NCBI GenBank assembly: GCA_009192285.1
Contig: WBVU01000008.1
Location: 1,002,370 to 1,066,369, forward strand
Length of the DNA: 64,000 nt
DNA from: Morchella semilibera
Lineage: Eukaryota > Ascomycota > Pezizomycetes > Pezizales > Morchellaceae
Direction of reading: 5' to 3'
Shown here piece by piece: positions 44,560 to 55,569 of this stretch. A model generated the notes under the pieces. That model saw nothing but the letters and a program-made list of their open reading frames with translations. It searched no databases and had not been told where the DNA came from. Both the position numbers and the translations under genes were made by a program. Position 1 is the stretch's first letter; each line of letters begins with the position of its first letter.

Positions 44560-47500
44560 CAAGGGGACACATGCGCCAGGCCTTCCTCCTTGTTTTTACT
44601 TCGCTTCCATTCCTTCATTCTTTCTTTTCATTGGGGTCCCCACCCCATTTTGGGTTATATCTATGATGATGGGAGGAGAAATCCTCGCGTTCTCGGGTAG
44701 GAAAAAAAATATGAAAAGGTGAGAAAAATAGACAAGAGTTCCTCTGGATGAGCGGTTCTCGCTACCCATTCTTCCGACCGTCCTATACCCAAATCTTCCT
44801 GCCCTCATCCAGGGGAACAAGAAGAAAAAAGAAAAAGAAAAAAACACATAAAATTCATAAAATCCACCTCTGATATTTCTGCTAAAGCGTGAGATTGGGC
44901 CTGAGTCTTCTCTCACCTTTTCCTGTATCAATATTAATCCCGGGATTAGCCATTACCTCGCAACCCTTTATACTTATACCCTCCTACCAATCTTCAATGT
45001 GGCTAGCGGTGTTCGGGGAGGAATCTAGGTTAATTGCCCACCCCACCCGTTCCGGACTTCATTGTTGGCAATTTCCCTGAATCCTTCCGCCAAGCTTGGG
45101 TCTTGCAAGGAGACCCAAGGAGTGCCTCCACATATCCAACGATCCGCTTGCCAACCAAAAAAGATATTTTCCATATCGCTGACCGTTCCGGACCCTCCTC
45201 CTAAGGTCGAGCTTGGCAAGGATAACTGGAGCAGCCAACGACTCTTTCAACGGGTGTTTTCACGTAGCTGCATGATAAGCGATTTAAACTATAGAGACTT
45301 TCTCCATATCTCCAACTGACCCAAATCCCCATGCGAGGATTAAGCTAGCTAAGGAGTACTCGCGTGCAGCCAACGATGCGATGAACGGGTGTGGCAAGGT
45401 GTGTTCACAAGTGGCCTAGACGCAGCGCCAAAAGCGCTCTACGGAGCCAAGTGCGTCCTGGATTATATGGCAGCAGACATGGAGTATTTAACGTAGCTAG
45501 CGACCCTATCGACATGGATACAGAGATAAGCTTAATCCCTCATAAGGCAATGCCCTCCTACTCGACGTCAGAGGTACTCTTACTTCGAGCAAATAGACAT
45601 GGACATTGTACGCTCAAGTGGCCGGTATCGAGTGGAGTATACCTGGAAGATACATGTCTGTCCAGACGCCGTCTGACTGGTGTATTCCCCACCGGAGGTG
45701 CATCATGGGCCATCACTCGGCCCAAGCCTCGGGGTCTGCGATGCTTTTTTCCCCCTCTTTTTTGTTTACATCATTAATTGTATCCAGTCCGAAGGCTATG
45801 AAAATGGTCTGCGATGCTTGGGAGACCTGCTTGGGCCGTTGATATGTCTATAGTATGCTTAAGCTGTCCTTTGAGCTTTGGGGGGCTAGTATCGTGTATT
45901 TTCATGAATTAAGTTACTTTGTAACGTATGTGCCACCATAGCTAATTTCACGAGTACTCGGAAGCCACCTTACAACGCTGATAGCGAGTGTATGATACTA
46001 GTGAAATGCATACATCTAACCTGGGCTTTGATACCACTGGGTAATACAAGCAGCGACGCATCCTTATTGATAGGTCCTTGGTGGGAGTCCAGTAATTCGA
46101 ACGCTTCAACTCATAAACATACTATAAGTTAACCAACATCTCCCTACTTCTGCCTAACCCACCCCTCGTAAGCCCTAGACATATATACACTCCTACTTAC
46201 GAAATCGACCCCCCAGATAGCCTTATCCCACACGTTTAGCTTCTGGGGGGGTGCATGACAATTCCAAATTATCGAGTTGGTGGTGGGTCATTAGATGCAA
46301 GCTAAGCCAGGGCGGGGCAACAAAACATCCGTCACTGTCTTGGCGGGGTTACATTTGTCTTTGCCTCACACACTTAGTCCAACGGACGTGGTGTGTGTGT
46401 GGGTGGTGGAGTGGGGTGGGATGGGTATCTTCAGTTGGGGTTAAGGGTGTACAGGAAGTGATTCATTGCTCTGCCTTTATTACTGCGCGAATTAAATAGG
46501 GAACGGAAAGGATGGAGCAGGGGCCGGAGATGCGTCATGGGGTATCACTCGCGAGCGATAAGTGCCAAGACCAGGCCGGCGTAAGGACCCTCGCCGCCAA
46601 TTGAAGCCGCTCAGATAGACGGGAAGATGGGGCGGTCAATGGACTGGTAACAATAGCTGATTTCTCGGATTCATGGACAGATGGATTTGTATACAGTTTG
46701 CCCGTAGGTCACCGTCTCCTCCGGGAGTGTTAACTTGCTCACAAAAGGAAATTATAATACGTTTACATGTACACACAGCTAGTCATAGACCGCTGTGAGA
46801 GCTGACTCGAAATATCCTTTGGCTTTCCAAGGTTCGGTTATCCATATCCACCTTCAGGTAGAACAGGGTCTTACCACCTATCCCCGTTCAACGAGTAATG
46901 TAATGTTAGGATCTTGGGTGTCGCCTAAGAATTGAGTTCCGGGGTTTTCTGCACTCCTTCATGATCATGCTATGTAACTTCCAAAAAGCATCATCCTCGG
47001 GCGGTTCTATCGCAGCTACACCGGGGCTACCCCGTAACCTATTGGCGGGAGGATGAACCTTGAGTCGACCAACGGACGTTATCACGGCAGGAGATACAAT
47101 TAATCCCCCCCATGCAACCCTAGAGCCCCGCCCCTCTATCCTCAAACACCTCCTCATATTGTCATTTCCTGTCTTCTACTTCCCCCAACCTTTCCCTACG
47201 TACTATTTGCAACCCCGCCATCGACATCCCGCCCAGTTTGCTGATCATTGATTCCTTTCCCAATCCAGGCTGGCTGGGGGTGTAAGAATGTAAGTCCGAA
47301 CCATCCATTACAGTTCAAGACAGCAAGTCGCAACGCAACACCCGCCAGCTGGGGGCTGTCTCGGGAGGGTACATGCAGCTTACATACATACGCACCTATC
47401 CATCCCGATCACGGCTAGCAACATTACATCGGCCACATAGGTGGGTGGGCAGGGCAGAGCAATATAGCGGAGTCCTCTCCCACACCAGTACACCCCCCCC

Positions 47501-48640
47501 CCCCCGGAGGATGGAGGCCGATCGGGAGTGCATCATGGGTATCACTCGGTTATCTTGAGGACGAGTTTAGTTCTCCGCTGCTGCTGTGCTGTAGAGATCG
47601 TTGCTTGCTCTTGTAGAGCTGCGGCCGGCCACTGGTTACCAACCCCCCCCCCCTTCCCCCCAGACCAGTATCACCAAACTGGTGAGTGGAAACTTCATCA
47701 CCAACACTGCCACCCATTCACCTCCTTACCGCCATAGTATTGCACGGTGCCACAAGTAGTTGAACATGAGGGTAGTAACCATACAAACCACCTAACAACA
47801 TCAAAATTTCAAAATCGCACTCTCGAGCTGACATTTTAGTCGTAGGTACTATCACAGCTGGAGAATCTATATCTAAGGTTCTTTTGCTCCATCTCCTTGT
47901 GCTTGTGGAGAAATACGTCTTTGAAGTTGCATTCCCATACAAATTTTGGTTGCAAGGTGAATGTTCGCTTACTTGTGGAAACCCACCATACCTCAACACC
48001 AACCCCTTCCACCCCCGCCCCCACCAGACCACCGCCACCCATGCACGTGCGACCAAACAAACCCCCACACCGACCTCCACTCCAGCTTTTACATGTCTTT
48101 CTGCTCCTATCTATATGCGCATTGAGACCTATGCTGTCACATCAGCTGGAATTTGAGCGTGGGTGGGGCGTCGGGATCATAGGGTATCACTCGTGTGCCA
48201 GATCTTATTATTCGTTGCCAAGACACACCACACGAATAGCCAGAAGGTGGGCCTTCGGTGCTGGGGTGGGGTTCTGTGGCGAGGCTGCTTTAGGGAATTA
48301 CTGAGTAGATAAAAAAAAGTGCTGGTGGTTCCTCGAACCGAGTGATACCCCGTGATGCACACTGCGTGTAATAAGATACATAATGCATGCAGCCACCCAC
48401 TACCACAGCAGTCAACTCATTCCCGGTACTACGGTCTTAGACACTGTTCATGACGTTGATATTATATTCCCGGAACTATATATGGCCGCCGTTCCGGATA
48501 TGGGCTGTATGTGCCGGCTACCTGCTTACAGCTTACATTAAACACATATCTGTAGATATGGGTATGAGACATCTTGTCATTTCAAGTTACATCTCGTTGC
48601 CCTGCCGTACCGGTGGTTTGATATATACCTGCCTGCTCTT
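44560..48640. other. Gene-poor spacer with scattered short motif
   Basis: No supported gene. It holds five copies of the 22-bp motif (45,698; 46,530; 47,528; 48,168; 48,339 inverted), C-tracts of 13 and 11 bases at 47,493 and 47,643, and a weak tandem series of about 120-bp units at 45,090-45,400 that share 'agcttgg' and 'agccaacga..aacgggtg'. Confidence 0.5.
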
Positions 48641-48648
48641 CGATATAG

Positions 48649-48657
48649 TATATATAA
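48649..48657 (+). promoter_or_regulatory. TATA box of the secreted Val/Thr-repeat protein gene
   Basis: TATATATAA lies about 135 bases before the ATG at 48,792, followed by a CT-rich leader with a CACT microsatellite (48,696-48,718). The arrangement is typical of a strong fungal promoter. Confidence 0.5.
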
Positions 48658-48791
48658 CACCCCGCATCTGCACTCTTCTTCACTCACCAACCACCCACTC
48701 ACTCACTCACTCACTCACCGTTCCCGACCCCGTCCACTAACACACCACCGGCCAACCCCCACACAGCACCGCACGCCCCACAACGCACAAC

Positions 48792-49322
48792 ATGCAGCTT
48801 CCGCACTTACACTTTCCCCTCCTCCCGCTGCTCCTCCTCCTCCTCCCCCTCGCCGCCAGTCTCCCCCAGCTCCCCGTCGTCGTCGTCAGCGGCGTCCTTG
48901 AAATCGGCGGCCCCGGCACCACCACGACTATCGTTGGCACTACCACCCATGTGCCTCCACTACCGACTGTCACCGTCACTGGCACCCCTGTGCTTCCTCT
49001 ACCGACTGTCACTGTCACTGGTACCCCTATGCCTCCTCTACCGACTGTCACTGTCACCGACACCCCTATGCCCCCTGCATTGACTGTAACCCTCACCGTC
49101 ACTGCCGCCGCCCCAACCATCAACCCCCCAGCGCCCCCTGTCACTTTCACCACCACCACTGTCACCGCGGCCACTATGGTCCCGCGGCTGCCAACGGTCA
49201 CTATCACTGTCACCCGTGTCATCCGCACCTCCGGCGCCATAGTCACCCCAACGAGCACTGTCACTGTCACCGCCGGCATCCCGACGGTCACGGTTACTGC
49301 CACCCTCTTCAAGCGGGACTAG
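48792..49322 (+). CDS. Small secreted Val/Thr/Pro-repeat protein (176 aa)
   Basis: A signal peptide is evident (residues 1 to about 24, with a run of eleven Leu/Pro/Ala residues). The mature part is almost entirely Thr, Val and Pro. Three perfect-length 13-residue units (PTVTVTGTPxxPL type) are encoded by 39-bp tandem repeats at 48,960-49,076, and looser VTVT/VTIT blocks follow to the end. There are no cysteines after the signal peptide and no C-terminal hydrophobic GPI signal; the protein ends FKRD. Alternating Thr-Val favours beta strands, and the many Thr residues are candidates for O-mannosylation. It is probably a cell-wall or extracellular protein. The codon periodicity, TATA box and signal peptide support a real gene, although simple-sequence coding can mislead. 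The family is not recognised. Confidence 0.65.
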   Translation: MQLPHLHFPLLPLLLLLLPLAASLPQLPVVVVSGVLEIGGPGTTTTIVGTTTHVPPLPTVTVTGTPVLPLPTVTVTGTPMPPLPTVTVTDTPMPPALTVTLTVTAAAPTINPPAPPVTFTTTTVTAATMVPRLPTVTITVTRVIRTSGAIVTPTSTVTVTAGIPTVTVTATLFKRD

Positions 49323-50977
49323 GAGTGAAGGGTCGAGGCTCTAGAGTGGGTGGAGGGGGGGACCCCCGGGTCAAAGTACGAGGGTGTTTGTTTCTTCTAT
49401 TTTGTAGTTCTCCCATAACTGTGACTATAATGACAGAGAGCTACAATATCTTCATTACGGCCATACCTAACAATCTTTGAGAATGGTCGTGGTATTTAGA
49501 GTTCCTAAACAGACAATATAGTAGGGACGTGCCAGGACTTTTTGAAAAGGGCTGTGCATATGAATGTAGATATGGTCGCCCACACAATGCAGATACTATA
49601 CCAAGTAAAGTAGCAAAGCCCACGCACCCGCTCTCGGCCACAGGCCATGCCACCCCCCCCCCCCCATACTAGTCCTCCAGGAGCATCCGCGCCGCGGCGG
49701 CGGATGGGTAAGTCTCCGCAGTTTCTGTAGTTGATACTCTACCACCCCATGTAATGAATCAGCATATGCATCTAAAATGTATCATTTCATAATGCATCGG
49801 AAATGCATCGAAATCCCAGCTAATGTATGAGTCTAATTAGGACATGGAAAGTCTCCAGGAAAAAAAGAGAATTGAACCTGAATCATTATACTAGATTACT
49901 GAAGAGCTAATCTATTACGCCATGCTATAAATTGATATGATTTCAACCTTTTCAGGCATGCTATTGACTATTCACAGCTAAAGCATCAGTAAATGTGTTG
50001 GTGTCATCAGTAAATTCGTTGCTGTGATGCATTAATATCCCTCGCTGCATTTAATGCATCCTTCGATGCATTCACAGATCCTTTTTATATTAGTAAATGT
50101 ATTAAATGATGCATTAATTGTGGTGGTAGAGATAGCGTTGATGTTATCATATACTCTGGCGGTGTTCTGAAGTGGCCGCCGGGGGTGCCTTTGAATCTTT
50201 AAGGGTGGCCATCGCAGTCCGCACCCAGAGCTATCCGCACCACCGGTTTAGTGGTTGTGGAGTGAGATGGAGGTAGATGGATGGATGTGCATGTTGCCAT
50301 TGTATGCTGTATGTGCTTTGCGGGATTGCAAGTAGAACCTCCGTGTATGTTGGATTAAATATTTCGAAGACGCAGATCAGATCATCCTGGTTCAGTTGGC
50401 GTTGATTTCATATAAACTTCAGTTGAACAGCATAAGAGATGAATATATTGTCTCCGGAAGGAGAAGTTTTCCTTTCCGTGGAGAGGGCCCCTGAGTTACG
50501 TTGTCCCGCTAGTAACAGACCCCTTAGTTTGTGAAGGGATGGAATTTGTGAAAGGGACACGATTCACGAAAGTTAATGATTAGGATTTAGAACATGTATC
50601 TAGAAATAGATCAAGAGAGGCGCATTACTATTACCTATATGTAGTGTAGCAGTAAACATCTTTATATGTGCAATGGTATTGGGGAGAACCAATTGAGACC
50701 TGCCTGTATAAGCTCTTTATATTGTACCCGGGGGTGCCGGAACGATCAAATAGCCCATATATACTCCTCAACAAACAAACTAAGTAGCTAACACAGTCCA
50801 GAGCGAATGTATCGTAGGTTAGAAGCTGGGGATCCCATGATGTAGCTATGGCAACAGCTAATATGAATAGCCCAGTACCTCTCCTTTTATCATCATGATC
50901 TCCTGTCACAAATCCTTCTTTTGAGGGCTAAATCAATGACAGACCGAGGTACTCTAGAGACTCATGGATAGTGCATA
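49323..50977. other. Spacer with a TGCAT-rich block
   Basis: No supported protein gene. A 13-base C-tract lies at 49,653-49,665, followed by a GC-rich hairpin (CATCCGCGCCGCGG.. at 49,686-49,708). From 49,750 to 50,120 the pentamer TGCAT occurs eight times around a tRNA-like relic (separate entry). Confidence 0.5.
49859..49935 (-). repeat. tRNA-like relic, possible SINE head
   Basis: On the minus strand, an A-box-like TGGCGTAATAG (49,922-49,912) is followed by a perfect 6-bp stem AGATTA/TAATCT with a 9-base loop in the anticodon-arm position. Next come a B-box-like GGTTCAATTCTC (49,878-49,867) and then seven Ts, an RNA polymerase III terminator. The acceptor stem is missing, so it is not a functional tRNA. 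It could be a tRNA pseudogene or a tRNA-derived SINE embedded in the TGCAT-rich block. Confidence 0.4.
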
Positions 50978-51360
50978 TGACTACTAGCAATAGCCAGCTC
51001 GCGACTGCAAGTTGATCCAGTAATAGGGAACAGCTACAGTATAGGGAACAGCGGTAAAGTATAGGAACAGCGCGGGATTAACCTGTTCGGTTACGTATCA
51101 TTAGCGAGAAAGTGGCGCTAACCACCTCTGTGCTTAAATATTCAACTCTTGGCATTAATCCCTGCCCAACCAATCAAATCACCTCACTAATATACTTTCT
51201 ACCATTAGCGCGCCTATATAGGAAGTGGCGCTAGCCACCTCTGTGTCTAAATATTAAGCTCTTGGCGGTGATTAGTCAACTACCCTCATTAATCCCGCCA
51301 CATCGAGATGCGCACTTTCATATTTTCTGGGACATAGGGTACTGTAGTACTATATAGATG
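50978..51360 (+). repeat. Unclassified interspersed repeat, copy 2
   Basis: Same order of blocks as the copy at 44,078-44,550 and high identity, but about 90 bases shorter through internal deletions. It again contains the doubled 'gtggcgcta.ccacctctgtg' block and ends near 'gtagtactatatagatg'. The family is probably non-autonomous. No tRNA promoter boxes or TIRs were identified. Confidence 0.75.
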
Positions 51361-51924
51361 TTCTTCAAACATCGCGCTGTGCTGGGGATTGAAATCCTGA
51401 GTACACTCCCGCGTTGCTAGGTCAAGCACCCCCGGGTACATAAGTGAGAGAAAGAGATAAACAGCCACGGTCGACCGAACACACGTATTTGTCTGTTAGA
51501 AGAGCTTCAATTTGCGACCCTGCTCTTAGCTTCCTGTCCGTGATATGGTCTCGGATGGTTGGGTAAGAGAACAGAGTAGATTATGCCAAGCTTGCATATC
51601 CCATATGTCACGAACCTCTCTACCGATAACGTTACATCATAACTTTCTCGTCGCAAGAGAGCTAGAGTCTCACTTGCATTTTGAATATTTGGCTCTTTTT
51701 TTTTTTTTAAATTAGCCTCTCTACATATACAGTCGCTAGTTGACATACCGGATCTCTTGCTCTCCCGCACGAAGTACTCTGGGATTCTAACCTCCTTACT
51801 GCCGAACAAAGTAAATCTTGGCCATCAGGCGTAGCGAGGTGCGTATTAAGGTATTTTCTGCCAACAGCTCTCAGGACTAATAATTAACGGCTGATTTATT
51901 TTTTCCTTTCTGTTGACTAATTAC

Positions 51925-52068
51925 ATGCGTCCTCCGGCTACGCCCGCACCCCCGTCCTCGGGGGACAACCAGGACCAAAACAACCTCATAGTCGTATGCA
52001 ACGAACGCGGCGGTACGTGCTCCTTGTGCGGTGTTGTGAACAAGTGGGAGGAACAAAAATCGGCTTAA
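51925..52068 (+). CDS. Short frame with four cysteines (47 aa), possible first exon
   Basis: The ATG follows a T/C-rich leader like those of real fungal promoters. The frame begins with a Pro/Ala-rich stretch and then has VVCNERGGTCSLCGVV, with Cys spacing compatible with metal binding. A GTACGT splice donor lies within it, so it could be a first exon rather than a complete gene. No family is recognised and no downstream exon could be linked. Confidence 0.25.
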   Translation: MRPPATPAPPSSGDNQDQNNLIVVCNERGGTCSLCGVVNKWEEQKSA

Positions 52069-52701
52069 CCAGCACCAAACCCAAAACCGGAGACCGCAAC
52101 CTCGCTCGCTGTAATGCCTTTTAAGCCAGCGCCCGTTGCAGAAAAAGAAGATTGGCGGAAATAAAGGATAATTCTCTACTAGCTAGACTAGGTTCAGTTA
52201 ATGGCCATGCTCGCATGGTTGTACTGTTGGGACCATCATTGTGGCTGCATAGAAGATATCATGCCGACTACATACCCCCGCCTACAACGGCTGCTCGGGA
52301 TAGGCGCAGATATACATCAGGCGTATTCAGGACTGTTGAGCGTAGTTTCTAGGATGGCTCGTGTCCATAGAAAGGGGGCCGTCCCCACATTGCTGGTACT
52401 TCTTCTCTGGTAACCCTGGTTAGCAAATACACAGTTAAGTTCCTGATCAATGGAGATTCCTACCTTTTTCTCAATACCGCCTTGAGGGGGCAGATGTGTA
52501 CGGTGATCGGAGTGTGTGCGGGGCGTTGTGCTCGCCGCGGCGGAGGAGGTGGTTAAGTGGTTTTTGGCGTTTTACGACGTATGTGGGGGCCGTAGAGATA
52601 GTGTGATGTAGATGGTATAGACGCTAGGTCGGGAGTGAGCATCTCAGGAGCCTTGGCGACCTGCAGCTTTTGGCGTTGGTGCGGGTGGTGCGTGCCGGCG
52701 G

Positions 52702-52968
52702 GTGTGTGTAGGTCTGTTTCGGTTAGTCCACCCATACACCCCGGAACTAATACTAAAAGGCGCAGACCCCAAAAATCAAGCCACAGGCTCTATGAAAACC
52801 CATCCACCACTGCCGAGAAGCAAATCCCAACATCTAGACGTGTATGCCGCCCAATGCCAAGGTTCTACCACAGGTAGTATCCATCTCTACGCGGAGAGCC
52901 GCGGCAAGCACCTTTTCTTCGCAAGGAAGATAACTATCGGGTCCTCTTCTATAGTCCAAACAACTTGA
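52702..52968 (+). CDS. Hypothetical short frame (88 aa)
   Basis: The second half (from HPYTPELILKGADPKNQ onward) has balanced, non-repetitive composition and ordinary fungal codon choice. The first codons look like noise, so a true start may be an upstream splice site. It lies 0.6 kb after the four-cysteine frame on the same strand and might belong with it. It has no recognised domain. Confidence 0.22.
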   Translation: MCVGLFRLVHPYTPELILKGADPKNQATGSMKTHPPLPRSKSQHLDVYAAQCQGSTTGSIHLYAESRGKHLFFARKITIGSSSIVQTT

Positions 52969-55569
52969 TTAGCTAGGTCACTTGCCGTTGGAGGCGCGGC
53001 GCAAAAAATACCTAAAGCAGGGGGTTCATTCTTAGTAGTACACCCCCCCTCGACGCCTCGCTCCGAAAGGGAGTTGCGTAGCTCGGCATGGGGGACCTCC
53101 CCTTCTCCTCTTTCTTCCTCACTGCCGTGGGCCGCACCTACGCGGGAGTGAGGCCCATGCCTCCCCTAATCCCTTCCTCCTTGCACGCCTATACTGCACA
53201 CATATCCACCACATCCCTGCGCCCTCTGCCCACCGAGCTCACACATGGGCGGCGAGTAGCGCGATGAGCGCCACCAGGAATCAATCGTGGGGCGAGGCGG
53301 CTAGTGGGAGGGACCTCCTAGTTCGACGGATGAGGGTAGAAGCTGTCGCGTGTCAGTATGTGTTAGTTACACTCCCATGACTGTTCATTCTCCAGTCGTG
53401 AACAATAAATGATGTCGCAGCTATGGCATGGAGTTATCAGGGACACAAACATTGTAGGATCGCGGTATCGATGGTGTGGGAGTGGGCAACAGTAACGAAC
53501 TTCACGATGATCCTTGGCGCCAAGGAATCTACCCCGCACAAGGGCAGAGCCTCCCTTCTCTTCTCCTTGCTATCACCCTCCAGTCCCCCCCACAAACACC
53601 ACACGGACGACACCACCACAGACAGAATCCCTTAAGTCTCAATTTCCACAACACTACATGTATTCAAGCTCACACCCTTTCACCCGCATCACCACTCCCC
53701 GAGATGGTAGTTCACTCCCTGCCAAGCCTTGAGCCGCACAGCAATGTCTTATCGGACTGCCAGGGCAAAGGAACACGGGAAGGATGCTGGTAAGCCGGCT
53801 TTAGTATAACGGGTCATGGGCAAGCATAGGCGTGCTTGGAAAATTAGACATTTCCTTTTTTTCTATTTCTGTTACCATGTCGCTGGCTATAATAAGCCTT
53901 TTTCAACCGTAGACTATCTATCAATTTTATCATTATCTATAGTACTTTATTAGGTCATTGCTATCCTTATGATCCCCGAACGGAGGGAGAGGCTCTCTCG
54001 TACTTAGGATATGCTGATTAAATGCTAGCCCAACACTCCCCAACCATGGCGTCTAAAGTCAATTGAAGGCCGGAGTCCGCCGGAGATCAAGCTAAGAACT
54101 CAATTCTGTAGGCCTTGGCAGAGCACCCCTAGCACTAGGTGCCTCTGTTATAGAACAGTACTGTTCAGGTATCTCTCACCCCAGCGCCCTGTTGGCAATT
54201 CATCCTTTCCGACATTGCTATAGCAACCTTTCTTCTCTCATGGATCCATGGTAATTTATTTGCTGCCCCCTCCCCCTCTCCCCAACCCCGGAAATTGTCC
54301 GTTTCCCGCTAACCCTTGGGCTATCCGCGGGTTCTGAGACTTTGGGGCGGTGGCGGGTGAGGTAGATGGGGGTGGATGTGGGTCTAGAATGTATGCCACG
54401 TTCTGGCGGAATTTCGTGCAGTGGAAGACGCGAGTATTCCTAAGCACAAGGAATCTAGGTGACTTGTGGAAATCGTGTCATAGGGAATTAAGGGAGGGGA
54501 AATAACGTAGAAGAGGGACCTCCGAGTGGGGAGAATCAATGTCAGACGTTGTAGGAATTGCGGAAGGGTGCTTGTAAACGACTAGCTAGAGACTCCTTAC
54601 TTGATATACTGCCGTGGGTTGGGTTAATGATCGTTCCATTTCCCCTTCCCCCCCCCTCCTTTTTCTTCATCTATCTCTGCTGGATTTAGACAAGGGGAAG
54701 TGGAGGTGGAGGGCGTAACAGGTGTCTTAGCAGCTTCGGGGGCCCGCGGCCCTGCCAGGCTGCAGGGCACCACACCTACCTACGCCAACGGAATATTCGT
54801 CCACACAAAGGGATATGCAGTATGGGTGTGGCGGGGTAGGGAGAGGATGGGTTGGTTGGGAGGGAAAAAGGGAAGATGCTTGTCTGCCGAATAATGAGAT
54901 GAGGCTCGAGACAGCGAGCGCGCCAGACCGGCCAGTGTTAGGGGGGCAGAGGGTGTTTCTTTTCTTTCTGTTTATTTATTTTTTCTTGGCGAGGAAGATC
55001 ACGGATACTTATGTATGAAGTATAATTAAACAAATAAACAAATAAATGTCCGTGCGCCTGCCCTGACTGTATCGAGTGATAACCCATGCACCGCCCACAC
55101 CCCCGGTCCTTCGCACGCGCTCCCTTGGGAGTGTCCACCTACCCCCTTCTCGCACGACACCGGGCACCTCGTAAGTGCCACTTCTATCGCGGCTTCTTTC
55201 TGCATCTAGTACATTTACAGACGCACCGATTGAACACAGCTTAGTGGCGGGTGGTAGACGTAAGGAGAGGTCTATATCATTAGTTTAGATGCGGAGAATT
55301 AAAGAAAGCTATACAGAGCATTTCAAATATACGAGATTACAAGGCCCCAAGCCGGCCCAATCAATACATGCGCACAACACCACAAACAAGACATAGTTAG
55401 CAGGCAGAGAGACAGGAGGCAGGGCTAACTATCCTTCAACTTCATAGTCCAAGCTCTATTGGGGGGCTTAAACTCCTGTGGCCGTCCCGACTCTAAATCA
55501 TCCCTCCGTTCCCTCTTCACCACCCTACGCCACACAAAGCCAAAATACTCTCCACATGTTTGCAACATC

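Larger units (their letters stand above)
51361..55569. other. Gene-poor spacer with two weak coding candidates
   Basis: Apart from the two small frames listed separately (51,925-52,068 and 52,702-52,968) I see no supported gene. It contains a 12-base T-tract at 51,696-51,707 and one inverted copy of the scattered motif at 55,073-55,092 beside an AAAC/AAAT tail-like stretch. Confidence 0.45.

Noticed and set aside
48737-49312. 191-codon minus-strand frame opposite the Val/Thr protein
   Set aside because: Mirror of a GTC/ACC repeat; the plus strand has the signal peptide and TATA box.
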